Notes: generated by a model from the sequence alone, not told the origin. A DNA stretch of 21,461 nt from Lobulomyces angularis (GCA_027604685.1 JADHYX010000377.1:1-21461), one strand, 5' to 3'. Counted from the first letter of the stretch, positions 11,101-21,248 are shown. Made by a program: numbers and translations.

Positions 11101-11266
11101 TGGAGAATTACCTTTGAGAATGGATTTAGATAAGCTTGACCAAAGTATTTTGGATCAAATTATTTGTGTCAATTCCAAAGGATTTATTGGAAATTACCAC
11201 TCTAGTTTTTCAAGATCTATAATTGAAAATAGAATATTTAAAAATAAAAGTTGGAATGTTTTTTAA
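8174..11266 (+). CDS. GT61 (EOGT-like) / O-fucosyltransferase-like fusion, type II membrane protein
   Basis: Three exons (8174-8879, 8962-9993, 10077-11266) give 975 residues. Residues 1-10 are basic and 11-32 form one membrane anchor, as in ER/Golgi glycosyltransferases. About 75-560 is GT61/DUF563-like: LREGETRKILNEDGL, then ITMHGAALTHLLFLKKNSF (HGAAL at 443-447) and the following VVELFPYAF. From about 565 a second domain starts with YLPWEQLNNQ, continues across intron 2 into LNRTLVIPDLGF, and ends with HIRSGD (803-808) and DQIIC...FIGNYHSSFSR (939-959), the hallmarks of GDP-fucose protein O-fucosyltransferases. GT61 EOGT enzymes add GlcNAc, and POFUT enzymes add fucose, to Ser/Thr, notably on EGF-type repeats in animals; the acceptor here is unknown. 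The fusion point lies inside exon 2, so separate genes are unlikely. Oddities: a poly-Asn/Ser stretch at 375-382 and an acidic insert at about 875-935. Domain identities are from motif recognition. Confidence 0.85.
9378..9401 (+). repeat. Trinucleotide repeat coding for Asn/Ser run
   Basis: Three AAC and three AGC units followed by AGT and AAT encode an eight-residue Asn/Ser run (residues 375-382) inside the GT61 half. It falls in a lysine-rich loop before the conserved C-terminal GT61 block and is probably a length-variable surface loop. Confidence 0.75.
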
Positions 11267-11545
11267 AAAAAAATTAAAAACAAAAATATAAAAAAAAATA
11301 TTTAATTTATATATATATAGATAATTTAATTTAAAAAATAGAAAATAAATTTTTTTTCAATTTTTTGAGTAAATTTTTTTTACCTAATGCTAAAATTAAA
11401 AAAATTCAAATGATTTCATTATTGACTGAATTTTAGTTTTTCACCGACAAACTATTTTAATGCCTTTTTGAAGAATTTAAATATATTTTCCCACATATAG
11501 TCATATTACATGTCAAGAAGATAAAAAAAAAAATTTTAATTAAAA

Positions 11546-12750
11546 TTACCCTGGATCATTTTTAAGGAAAAAATACAAAGCTGTTTGAAGTATGAAATGT
11601 TCACGAATAATAGATGTTAACCGGTGTGATAGCTCGTTTTCAGTTTCCTCTTCCTCTTTCTCATCCAAAGTTATGGTTTCATCACTTTCCACTGCTTTTG
11701 CTAAGTCATCATCATCAAAAAGTATTCCAAAATATCTTTCAAATAACTTTTTTCCTTCGGTCGCACTTTCAACATACGGATATCCGAAACAGTATGCAAA
11801 AAAACTGCCATTTTTAAAGTATTCAACACCTCAGCGTAATCCAATGTTAACCTTTTCTACAAAAAGCCGACGAAAAGAATAGTCAACTTTATTAATACCG
11901 GTCAAATTTTTATAAAAATCAGAAAACACTTCATTAGCTGCTAATTTTTCTTTCTTTCCAAGGGAAAATTCAATACATAAAGTTGTAGGACGAGGACGGC
12001 CATCAACAATTCGGAATTTTTCTGATCTAACTCTATTTCACCAAGATACATCGCCATGTAGTCTTTTATTTTATCGCAGCTTTCTTAGATATTAAAAACC
12101 ACCAAAACATTTCTATTACTTGTTCGCTTTGCTGCAAATGATATTCCGGCAGCCAAGTTCCCCTACACACATCCCCAATGCCTAATTCGGTTCCTATATG
12201 TACGAATTTTAAACATCTATACGTTTAACAGAAAATTTTACCGCATTTAATAAAGAACCTCCTTTTTGTTAAAAGATCATAATCTTGGTTATGCAAATCG
12301 TTGTTAAACAAAATATCACACCCAAACTTCAAAGTGGTTACAAGATGAAGATCGTCACCTGTTGAAAATGAAGGGGAGTTAATTATTAAAATCTTAGGGA
12401 AAGAGCAAAAGTAGTTCGTTCTGCTGTTTTTGACAACATTCTTTTACCAGAGAATCTTCATTTAAATGATCAAGGCATATCCTGGCAATTCATCCATCAA
12501 GAAATTAATTAAAAGGAATACCTACGACATAACAATCCGACAAAGCTTATTTGAATCCGTATATTCAGTTGAGTTGTTTATTTGATCAGAATTTGTAAAA
12601 CTCATTTACGCCATCCGCTGTCAACCTCCACTGTTCCTCGGTACTTAATTCTCGATACTACTAAAATACTTGAACATGTTTTAGGTAACAGTCAATCGGT
12701 AGAAGTTAATGAGGAGTCCAAACGGGATATTGGTCTATCGTGAATAAAGC
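11546..12750 (-). pseudogene. Decayed protein-coding gene, family not recognised
   Basis: The minus strand reads like protein but is broken by several stops and frame changes. Open pieces are 12489-12397, 12443-12225 (about 72 codons, with LHLVTTLKFGCDILFNNDLH), a stretch near 12150 (AAGISFAAKRTSNRNVLVVF), 12037-11834 (with FRIVDGRPRPTTLCIEFSL) and 11830-11546 (94 codons, with FGYPYVESATEGKKLFERYF and an acidic region). The last two share a frame and are separated only by a TGA at 11833-11831. Base composition is clearly less AT-rich than the intergenic DNA nearby, and homopolymers are fewer. The upstream third (12500-12750) looks coding in two frames and carries at least seven stops. No conserved catalytic motif was recognised. 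A large effector-like or mobile-element protein is possible; either would be a guess. It is not a run of introns, since the breaks lack splice signals. Confidence 0.55.
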
Positions 12751-13117
12751 TTTTAAAATATATAAATAAAACATAAAAATTAGATGAAACTTATAATAAA
12801 ATTAAAAAACAAAAAATTTATTTTCCTTCAGAAATATAATTAATAAAAAAAAAAGCTGTTTTATGAAAAATTATATTCTGGAGATTAACGTTGCCAAGAT
12901 AGTCATTTTTCTTTTAAGAAATTAAATGGGGAAAAAACAATTATGAAGCTCTGCCAAATTTACCAAAATTACATATTAAATAAAGTTTTTATTTTAATTT
13001 TTTTTTTTAATCAACAAATGATTTTTGAGTAAATGAACAAAAAAAAAAAAAAAAAAATTGAAAAAAAATGAAATTTACAAAAAATTACAATTTACAAAGA
13101 AATAAAAAAAAATAAAT
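12751..13117. other. Intergenic, no gene seen
   Basis: This is A/T-rich sequence between the decayed gene and the Hsp12-like gene, with an A run near 13041-13057. It should contain the 3' untranslated region of the Hsp12-like gene. Nothing else is supported. Confidence 0.6.
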
Positions 13118-13486
13118 TTATCTTAGCAAGCTATCGGTATTTTTATTTGAATTAGCGGAATTTTGACTGTAAGATTTGACATTATCGGCCTTCTCTGCAA
13201 CGTAGTCCTTAGCACCCTCCAAATTTTCTTTGACTTTAGTGCCGATTGGCTTGCCCTCAGTTGCACCTTGCACTTTATTATTTGCTTGATCAGACTTTTC
13301 GGAAAACCAGCCCTTTGTTTGGTCAGCAGCGCTGTCTTTCTTATCTTTGGTTGCGGAGATACCTTCATCAAGTTTATCACCTGCAGTTTTTGATTGTTCA
13401 GGCATCACAGTGTTTTTCACTTTGTTGTACATTTCACTTGCAGTTTGGGAGATCTGTTCAGTAATTGTTTGATCGGATTTTGTCAT
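13118..13486 (-). CDS. Hsp9/Hsp12-like small stress protein
   Basis: A single-exon ORF of 122 residues, rich in Lys, Asp, Ala, Ser, Gln and Gly, with only one Trp and no Cys. It has the amphipathic pattern of fungal Hsp9/Hsp12 and LEA-like proteins: MTKSDQTITEQISQTASEMY at the start, a central GWFSEKSDQANNKVQGATEG, and AKDYVAEKADNVKSYSQ near the end, comparable to the DYVSGxV-type ending of Hsp12. Such proteins are disordered in water, fold on membranes and protect cells under heat, osmotic or stationary-phase stress. At 122 residues it is close to the yeast protein (109). It lacks introns, unlike most of its neighbours, which suits rapid stress induction. LEA-like is the alternative label. 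Antisense ORFs over this region are shadows. Confidence 0.75.
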   Translation of the reverse strand: MTKSDQTITEQISQTASEMYNKVKNTVMPEQSKTAGDKLDEGISATKDKKDSAADQTKGWFSEKSDQANNKVQGATEGKPIGTKVKENLEGAKDYVAEKADNVKSYSQNSANSNKNTDSLLR

Positions 13487-14099
13487 CTTTAATTTTTTTT
13501 TTTAATTGAATTATTAATCTGGTTTTTTTTTTTACTGGTCTTGTTGGTTGATTTTTTTCTACCTATTTATATTTTAATTTTTCTTTCTTTTTTTTTTTTA
13601 TCAAATGAACACTAATTTTCATTGGGACACCAAAAATCTCCAAAAATTCCATTAATGAAAAAACCTTCTCTTTTTTATAAAAAAGTTTTATTTTTCCTTT
13701 ATGTTCATTTTTTCTCATATCCTCTCATTTCCATCCTAAAAAAATTTGTGATCTTTAATTTAAATTTTTTTTTTTTTTAAAATAAATAAAAAAAAATTAA
13801 AATATGATGATTTGTAATAAACAAATAAACAAATATTAAGAATGAATTATAATAAATAAAAAGAAAAAAATAGAATGATTATAATAAATAAATAACAAAA
13901 AAAAGTTTTTTTGAAAAATTAATTTTTTGTTATAAAGGAAAAGAAGAAATTGTCTATGAAAATAAAAAAGAAAAAATTTTCTATGAAATAATAAAAAAAA
14001 AAAATAAGATGCAGGAAAAAAAAAAAAATAATGCAAGTTGAAAAAAGAAAAAATTAAAAAGACAATAAATAAGTAATAAATAAAAAATATTTCGTTTTA
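13487..14099. other. Intergenic region upstream of Hsp12-like gene
   Basis: It holds the Hsp12-like promoter in its first 140 bases and the 3' region of the MATE gene at its far end. The remainder is A-rich with repeated AATAAATAA-like words around 13800-14080. The minus-strand open frame at 13836-14036 is almost all Phe, Tyr, Leu and Ile and arises from the A/T bias. Confidence 0.6.
13563..13571 (-). promoter_or_regulatory. TATA box of the Hsp12-like gene
   Basis: The minus strand reads TATAAATAG, a strong consensus TATA element, 77-85 bases upstream of the ATG at 13486. A CCAAT motif (minus strand, 13625-13621) lies about 50 bases further upstream. This combination fits a strongly inducible promoter. 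No clear heat-shock element or CCCCT stress element was found. Confidence 0.45.
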
Positions 14100-16254
14100 T
14101 CAAACACTTCCTTCATCCTCATTAAAAGTACAGTATGATTCTGTACTATTTAAAGATAATAATTTTTCAGCTTTTTGAACTTCAGCTTCCCAGTCTACAT
14201 TAGAAATCCAATAAGTTTCAAAAATTGATACACAAAAACTTGTCGTAGCTAATCCTGACCATAATCCCAACAGTCCCCAATTTAAAGAAAATGCAAGGTA
14301 AAATCCAAGAGGAATTGCTATTATTAAGTATATTTTAAAATTAAAAAATGGTTTTTTTTAATATAAAAAAAATTCACCTAGTCCATAAAACCCGATAACA
14401 TTCATTAATGCACCTATTTTTTGCTGCCCTAGACCTCGAAGAACACCTCCACCAACACAGTTAAACCCATCACTGAACTGAAAAAATGACCCTAGTGGTA
14501 TTATCGAAGATACCGTGTTTATCACATCTTGATTTGCGGTAAAAATTAGACCCAATTTATCTTTAAACAATAGAAGAAATGATGAATTAAAGCAAGCAAC
14601 AAAAATCGCCAAGATCAATGTGGAAAATGTGGTAACCTTTGCAAAATTAGGGTGTTTACTTCCAATAAAATTTCTAAATTTTTTAAAAAATAAAAAAAAA
14701 ATTTTTATACTGAAAAAAAAAAAAATTAATTCTTACCCAACTTTGGTGGAACAGGCGATTGATATACCTAGCTGTAGTAACCAAGTAAATCCTAATAGAG
14801 AAAATACAATAGATTGTGCAGCCAAAGCAGTTTCTGATATCAAACCGGAGGCCAATGTCCTAAAAAAAAGTAAGAGTATTAATTTCCAAAAATAAAAAAA
14901 AGCACATATACATTATTTCGAATGCCCACCATTCCGCGCAAGTCATTAAAATTCCTTAAAAAAAAGGAAAAAGTATTTATTAAATTAAAGCAATAGAAGA
15001 AAATTAAAAGATTAATTCATACCTGGAATTCCTAATGTCAAAAATTCTTTAATTTTATAAAGGTTAAAAGCTTCCTTAAATTCGAAACCACCATATTTTT
15101 CCATTCCTAAGAAATGTATATATTTTTTTTTTTTATGAAAATATTTAGTATTGGATTTAAAAAACAAACCTCCAAAAATTTTCATGTATATTACAATAAA
15201 AACTTCACAGAATAAAATTCAATTTAAATACAATGAGAATAAACAACTTACGTAGCATAAAATTATATGTTATACTAACACCAATTGGAGCCCCTACAAA
15301 AAAATTAAAAAAAATTAAAAATGAAGTGAATATCGAAAGTACCTATAAATCCAAGACTTAAAGGGCCCCAAACTAAGAACCATTGCAAAAACATGTTTAA
15401 TGGGGAAGCCAGTATAATTACAAACAAAACTCCAGACATTATCTTTTGACACTGCAAGTATCGCTTAATACACTCGTAAAATAAATTAGGTATAAGGCCA
15501 GGAATAAGCCTATGTGAATGAAAAAAAAATAAAATAAATTTTAGATATATTATTATATTTTTAAATCGCAATACATACCAGCAAATGTATATAGTACTTA
15601 AGCGCGCAATATCTGGTTCTTGACCTGTAAGAATTAACAGCCTTTCAGTAAAGAAGTACCAAAAAATAGAAATAAATATGGATATAATGGTCATCACAGT
15701 TAAGGATCTGTTTTGGAAAAAAATATATAAATCAAAATACAGTTAAAAGACAGTAAACCTTTGTAAATGTTTTCCTAGTGCGAATTTGTCAGTACTTCCA
15801 GTGTGTGCTTGCGAACATAGTGTATCCAAAGCAGAAGCGGCACCTATACCAATACTAAAACCGGTGACATTTGCCCACATGGTTCCAATTGCACAAGCTG
15901 CTAATTCTTTTTGGATTTAAATGAAAAAATAAAAATTCAAAAATTAAAATACCTTTGGTTCCAACATGTCCCAACGATACTATGGTAATAAATTGTAACG
16001 AATTTTGTAAACAATAACCAAAGGATAAAGGAATTGCTAACTTTACTTTTTTCACATTTTTTAATTTGGAAAAATTTAATAAATATAAGGTTAAACGAAA
16101 ATAGGAGAATTATTGTTATGTTACCTGTAGAAGAAGCTTGTTCGGCTAAAAGTTTTAATGATATTTTATCACAGCAGTCCAAATGACCTTTGGAGAGTAA
16201 AGGTGTGGATGAGTCTTCATCAACTTCAATAAATGCGGATTCTTCTTGCTGCAT
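14100..16254 (-). CDS. MATE-family efflux transporter
   Basis: Twelve exons on the minus strand (16254-16125, 16045-15953, 15906-15759, 15707-15579, 15509-15343, 15293-15252, 15202-15170, 15106-15023, 14954-14912, 14859-14737, 14673-14378, 14317-14100) give 501 residues, the usual length for eukaryotic MATE proteins. Family motifs are in order: LAIPLSFGYCLQNSLQF in TM1, GHVGTKELAA, SALDTLCSQAHTG, PLNMFLQW, the central GILMTCAEWWAFEIM, SIACSTKV, GVLRGLGQQKIGA, and AIPLGFYLAF followed by GLWSGL near the end. MATE carriers export organic cations and drugs in exchange for H+ or Na+ at the plasma or vacuolar membrane. The cytosolic N-terminus is acidic with a possible di-leucine signal (STPLLSKG), which could direct it to the vacuole. 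Exons 6, 7 and 9 are only 42, 33 and 43 bases; each keeps the frame and continues the alignment. No key segment is missing. Confidence 0.93.
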
Positions 16255-16524
16255 CCGAGTGTATTTTGTGTGTTATTGATAATAACAAATTTAATTTTAT
16301 TTTTAACCTTCAAATTTTATTAGATTTCAGTAGTAACATTTAAACAAACTTTTTGACCAAAGGGTGTATTTCAGGGTTTTTGAAAAAAAAAAAAAATAAA
16401 ATAAAAAAATTAAAGGAAAAATTTTTATTTATAAACAATAAAAAATGAAAACTATACAAAAAAGGATTTTTTTTTTTAACGGTGAAAACTAAAACTTGTT
16501 TTTTCACAAAGTTTTAATTTCCAC

Positions 16525-17255
16525 CTACTTTTTTAAACTGTTCACAATTCTACATAAATCTTCAATCTCATCGTAAACAGAACCTTTATAGTTTCCTTGA
16601 TTGGAAGTATAGTAAAGATAGAGATCATCTAAAGCTTTTTCAGCATGCTGGTAGTTTTGCTTCCACTCCTTATCATCTGTAGTAGTTTCATTGGCTACCT
16701 TTATCAAGCAAGCCATTTCATTTACATCTAAATATAAAGGTTATTACCAAAGGATACTTTTTTTTCTTTTACCTTCAAAAAGATCACCTTTGATGTATTT
16801 TTCACGGTGCCTTTTATCTAAATTATTTCTTGGTTCTATGTAAATTAAAAAATTAATTTATGTTAATTAAAAAAAAAAAATTAATTAATTACCTTCAGGA
16901 ATACCATATTTTTTAAATATTTTGTCTAAAAGTTTTTTTCTTTGTTCTTTAGTAGCGAGTTCAAATTCTACAATTTTTTCACCAATTTTTTCAGAGTTTT
17001 CCTTGTTATTCTGGAAGGCAGGAAAGTTGGGATGGCTGTTTAAGGTTTTAACAAGTTTTTTATAGCGCTTTTCATTCAGCATTTTGCCAGCATCTTTCTC
17101 CAAGTTTTTGGAGATATAGAGCCGCAGACGATCAATCATCAGCTTGTCAGAGTCGTTGAAGGTTTTCTCGGCCAACTTGATAAAAAAATAAGTCAGCAAA
17201 AGCATTGGAAAAGAAAAAGAATCACCTTTTTACGTTCATTAGCAGACATAGACAT
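16525..17255 (-). CDS. Unrecognised helical protein, 192 residues
   Basis: Four exons on the minus strand (17255-17226, 17175-16893, 16835-16773, 16727-16525) give 192 residues with consistent phases. The first exon encodes only ten residues (MSMSANERKK). The protein has no signal peptide and no membrane segment. It is charged (many Lys and Glu), predicted almost wholly helical, and contains LMIDRLRLYISKNLEKD, an acidic-basic middle with KEQRKKLLDKIFKKYGIPE, and a C-terminal helix pair ending YDEIEDLCRIVNSLKK. I do not recognise the family. Parts of exon 2 are the least AT-rich coding sequence in the area and wobble positions vary, which supports a real, expressed gene. A second ATG two codons downstream could also serve as start. 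It lies upstream of and in the same orientation as the MATE gene, with 270 bases between. Confidence 0.7.
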
Positions 17256-18268
17256 TTTATTGCAAGGTTGTTGTGAATTATAAAATAAAAGTTTAAGTAA
17301 TTAAAGAAGCAGAGAGAGAAGGGTTTTAAAGGATTCTCGATTTAATTTAAAAAATTTTGATGAATTTGATTTTATATTTAATAAAAATTATCGAACTTTG
17401 GGTGGATGGCGCACTCCTCCACTCTTCCTTCGAAATTTTTAAAATTTTTTCCAGTTTTTTTTGAAATAATTTTTTTAATCCAAAAAAATTAAACTAAATT
17501 TCTTTATTAAAATGCCATATAAAATGATACAGCTTATTAAGAATAACTAAATCCTTTTTTATTTCATTTTCATTTTTTCTAATTTCGCGTGGGGAAAGAA
17601 CTTAAATTATCCTTAATTCAACTTTAAGGGATCTCTAAAATTCAAAAAAAATCCTCTAAATTCTTCAATATTTTGATATAATAGATAATAATAATTTTCC
17701 CCTTATTTGAATAGTACTTCACATATTTATTTTTTTTATTTGTAACAATTTTCTTTTTTTTATAATCAACTTTAATAAAATGTGTTTTAACCTAATGACA
17801 AAAAAATATTAAAAAGGTTTCTTATGCAAATATAAGAAAATGAAAAATTTTTTTTTTTTAGTGTAGATCAAAAAAATTAAAAAATTGAAAAAATGTTTTT
17901 TTAAGTTCCATCAAACCTAAGTCCAATTGAATAACATAACTTCTCGTTCCCTTTAAGTTTCCAAATCTAGTGAAACAATAGCTTGTATTTCTAACGGGCA
18001 TTTTTAACTTTTTTTAATTTACTTTAAAACTTACAACAGAAGTTCAACAAACACCAATAATAATATATATTTTTTTTTTCTAAAATGTATTCGAATTCTA
18101 CATTTAAACTTAATCAAATTATATATTTTTGAAATATCTTTCAAATTTCATTTAAAATTGGTAACTAATAATTTTTTAATTCTTTTTTTTTTTTTTTGAG
18201 TTTAACAAATATATATAGCTTTTAAGTAGTAAAATTCAAAAATAAATGGAAATTTTAAATAAAAAAGA

Positions 18269-18363
18269 GTTATTCCTTATATTGCACATTCTTTTCAAAA
18301 TTCAATGCCAATTCAATTCCTTTACTTAACCTTAAGAATTGTATTTAATTCTTCTTATTATTA
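18269..18363 (+). repeat. Diverged dispersed repeat, copy 1
   Basis: It begins GTTATTCCTTATATTGCACA, continues TTCTTTTCAAAA, and ends GTATTTAATTCTTCTTATTA. Copy 2 at 20382-20472 starts and ends with near-identical words in the same order and spacing, with a more diverged middle. The length is about 95 bases, direct orientation, about 2.1 kb apart. It may be a remnant of a non-autonomous element or a segmental duplication. Confidence 0.55.
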
Positions 18364-20381
18364 TCTGAGTTGTATTGAAACTTACTTATTAATAGGTTGT
18401 ATCGAAGCTAACATTTTAATCACATTAAATGAATGCCGATTATAATAATATTAAATCAAATATAAATAAATTTATAGTTAACTATTATTATTATTGTACC
18501 AATTCTGTGTACTTTCTCAAAAGTTGTTGTTGTAAAGGTCTGTACATTTGATTTTAAAAAAAATTAAACACTAGTAGTAAAAACTCCTTTATTAATGTAT
18601 TATGAACCTAAATTTAGAAAAAAAAAAATCTTGTTTAAAAAGTAACGGAATTCTTTTTAATGGAAAAAGAGCTGATGTTATTAGCAATAAGCAGGTGCCA
18701 AAAATTATATTTCCACCTAAAACAAGCATCAACTTCACTTATTTGATTATGTTTTACACGCTTCAGAGTTTTACAAATTTGACTAAATTATTTAGCAAGA
18801 AGTTCCGTTGCTCATTATTTAAGAAATTTTTTTAAACATATTATAAGCTAAATAAAAAAGAAATTCATGAAGTTTGATAAAAATAGATGATCATTCGGAT
18901 ATTTGGTTTTTCAAAAGAGAAAATTAAAGAAAATAAAAAAAAAAGAGTAAAACAAAGTTCCAAAAAGGTTTCCATCAAAACATAGATAAAAATAAAATTG
19001 AACTTCCACTTGCGCTGGGATATGAAGTTTAATCAATTGAAAAACTAATGCGAAGTAATTGAAAGCTGATAATTTTAAAACTCAAATTTTACTCACTACT
19101 TTAAACAGTGCTTTTGTATTCCTATAATACTTGCAAACTGAATATAGATGCTATTCTTTCAGTTAGTAATTATCAAATCTCAAAATGAGAAGTGTAGAAA
19201 ACAGGGAGAACTCATCAAAAAACTCAAATTAACTACAGTACTTTTTGAGTTATTTTTTATATTAGAAAAAAATTTATACTATAGATGAATATAAAAGGAT
19301 TTCTGGATCAACTTTTTTAAATTTTTTATTTGTAAATTTGACACACGTTTAGTTCCATTTCCTTACTTCCTCTTTCAAACTAACTTTATTGAGTATATTT
19401 TTCAAACTAATATTCATTTTACTCTTTTCTTATTTGACAATATTTTTAAGGCAAGATACAAAATAATTTTTATTTATCTTTATAAACTTTTTTTTTCAGT
19501 AGATTAACCGCAGTGCTTATTCAACCGTGCGAGAATATTAATTAACAGAAAATAATGTAAATTTTATTTATTTAAATTGGTTTATAACTTAAGTACACCT
19601 TGCAAGTCAATTTCAACTAAGAAATTTTGTAATAAATCGTGTACGGAAATAAATACTAAAAAGAAATTATGCTTAAATTGATCCAATAATTATTTTCTTG
19701 AATTAAAAGGAATGCTATACACCAGCTCCCTATTTTAAAATCTGAAACACAAATTAAAAAGAAAAGTAAAATGAAAATTAAAATTTTCAAAGTTTTATAA
19801 ACATTAAATTAATATTTTCAAGAAGTTATTCACATATCATATGATTTGAAGTTGGCTTTTTGTTATTTCGAAGAATTTTTTCTTAAAACATACTCAACAA
19901 GTGTATCAATAAACTTATAGAAATTAAGTTAAATCACATATTGAATCAAGATTCAGTATTCGAATTGATAAGTAAATCACTCGAATTCAGTTCACGTTTT
20001 ACAACTGTTGTTTTTTATTTGAATTTAATTCTAAAACCAAATTATCTATACAAAATTGTGATGATACGAAGCCTGATTGTATAGGAAGATCTAATGAAAA
20101 AATTTTTTTTCTAACCATTTTTATTTATTTTAATACTAATGTCTTACTTAAATTTTAGCAATTTTCCAATAGGCTTGTAAATTTTACTGGAAGGTTTAGA
20201 TGTGATTGGAAATAAAAAATCAACATTCAACAACATTTAAATAGTATGATTTTATATAATAAAGCAAGGCAATAGTTAACTTGAGCGTTAGCGTTAACTG
20301 AGTTTTAATACTTTAAAGAAATCTATTTTTTTTTCATCTGATTTTTACAGTTCAAAATTCCACTCAATTTTAAAATGATTT

Positions 20382-20472
20382 GTTATTCCTTACTTGCACA
20401 CTCTTTTCAAATTTTGAAACATTGCATTTTCTGATATAAAACGTACTATGTATTTAATTCATCTTATTATTA
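20382..20472 (+). repeat. Diverged dispersed repeat, copy 2
   Basis: It begins GTTATTCCTTACTTGCACAC, continues TCTTTTCAAATTTT, and ends GTATTTAATTCATCTTATTA, matching copy 1 at 18269-18363 at both ends. Its middle differs by substitutions and small gaps. It lies about 780 bases upstream of the CRN start codon. Confidence 0.55.
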
Positions 20473-21248
20473 TTTAAATATTTATATTTAAATATAAATC
20501 ACTCTTTGTATAATGCTTTCTGATTAAACCGCAGGAATTCGAGAGGCTAGATCTCTGAGGAAAAAAAAACTTATTTTTGAGAAATTTATATATAAAAATT
20601 TTTTTTTATTTTTGATTTTATTTTATTTAATTTTTATTTTTATTTTAATTTTTTTTTTTAATTTTTTTATTTATTTCATTTTTTTTTTTTTTTGTAAAAT
20701 TTTTAATTATAAATGTGTAAAGACTATTGAAATTCTGTAAGAATTGTTAAGCATAACTTTAGTTGGATATCATATTTCAATTACTTTATCAGCTTAGTAA
20801 TAGTAGGAGTCTTGTAACTAGGAGGAACAGAATTGAAGAGAACTGGGGATTTTAATTATAGCATGGAAATTTAAAAGATTCAACGTTAGATATTACTACA
20901 TGATCAAAGGTAGATACTATAATAATGTTAAAAACCAAAAGAGCAATTAACTTCCTCATAAAAACAAGATTGAGATGATTTGAACACTTTGGGAAAATCC
21001 CATATCGTTCAATGACTAAAAACTCTTATCTTTTCACTTTTCACTATTTTTTAATAATAAACTTTCTTTTTAATATTGAATTAATAATGTAGTTTCTTTT
21101 TCAAATTGAATTTGAAGCAAAACCAATCCAACCAGAATTTTTAAAAACCCTTGGATTTTACCATTCAATCAACGCCTCATTTTTTTATTCCATATCAAAA
21201 ATTTCAAAAATAGAAATAAAATTTTTAAATTTTCACATAAACTTTTTA

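Larger units (their letters stand above)
17256..21248. other. Gene-poor 4 kb region upstream of a CRN gene
   Basis: No intact gene is supported. The first 200 bases should hold the promoter of the 192-residue protein, including a mixed-composition GGTGGATGGCGCACTCCTCC stretch at 17401-17420. The remainder is AT-rich with interspersed unique words and two copies of a diverged repeat (18269-18363 and 20382-20472). An ORF at 18602-18835 (77 codons) has no homology I can see and composition like its surroundings. A T-dense block lies at 20599-20694. No tRNA or rRNA was recognised. Confidence 0.5.

Noticed and set aside
11592..11882. Plus-strand Ser-rich ORFs
   Set aside because: They are antisense to the best-preserved part of the decayed minus-strand gene, and the Ser run mirrors its Asp/Glu-rich region.
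13163..13464. Plus-strand and second-frame minus-strand ORFs over the Hsp12-like gene
   Set aside because: They are shadows of the Hsp12-like frame, which has the family composition and an ATG with a TATA box upstream.
13836..14036. Minus-strand ORF made almost only of Phe, Tyr, Leu and Ile
   Set aside because: It is a by-product of A-rich plus-strand sequence with no coding signal.
18602..18835. Plus-strand ORF of 77 codons
   Set aside because: It has the same composition as the flanking DNA, no motif, no splice partners, and other frames look equally coding-like.
20280..20302. GCGTTAGCGTTAAC word as a possible regulatory or telomere-like repeat
   Set aside because: Only two short units are present, with no further copies or flanking structure.
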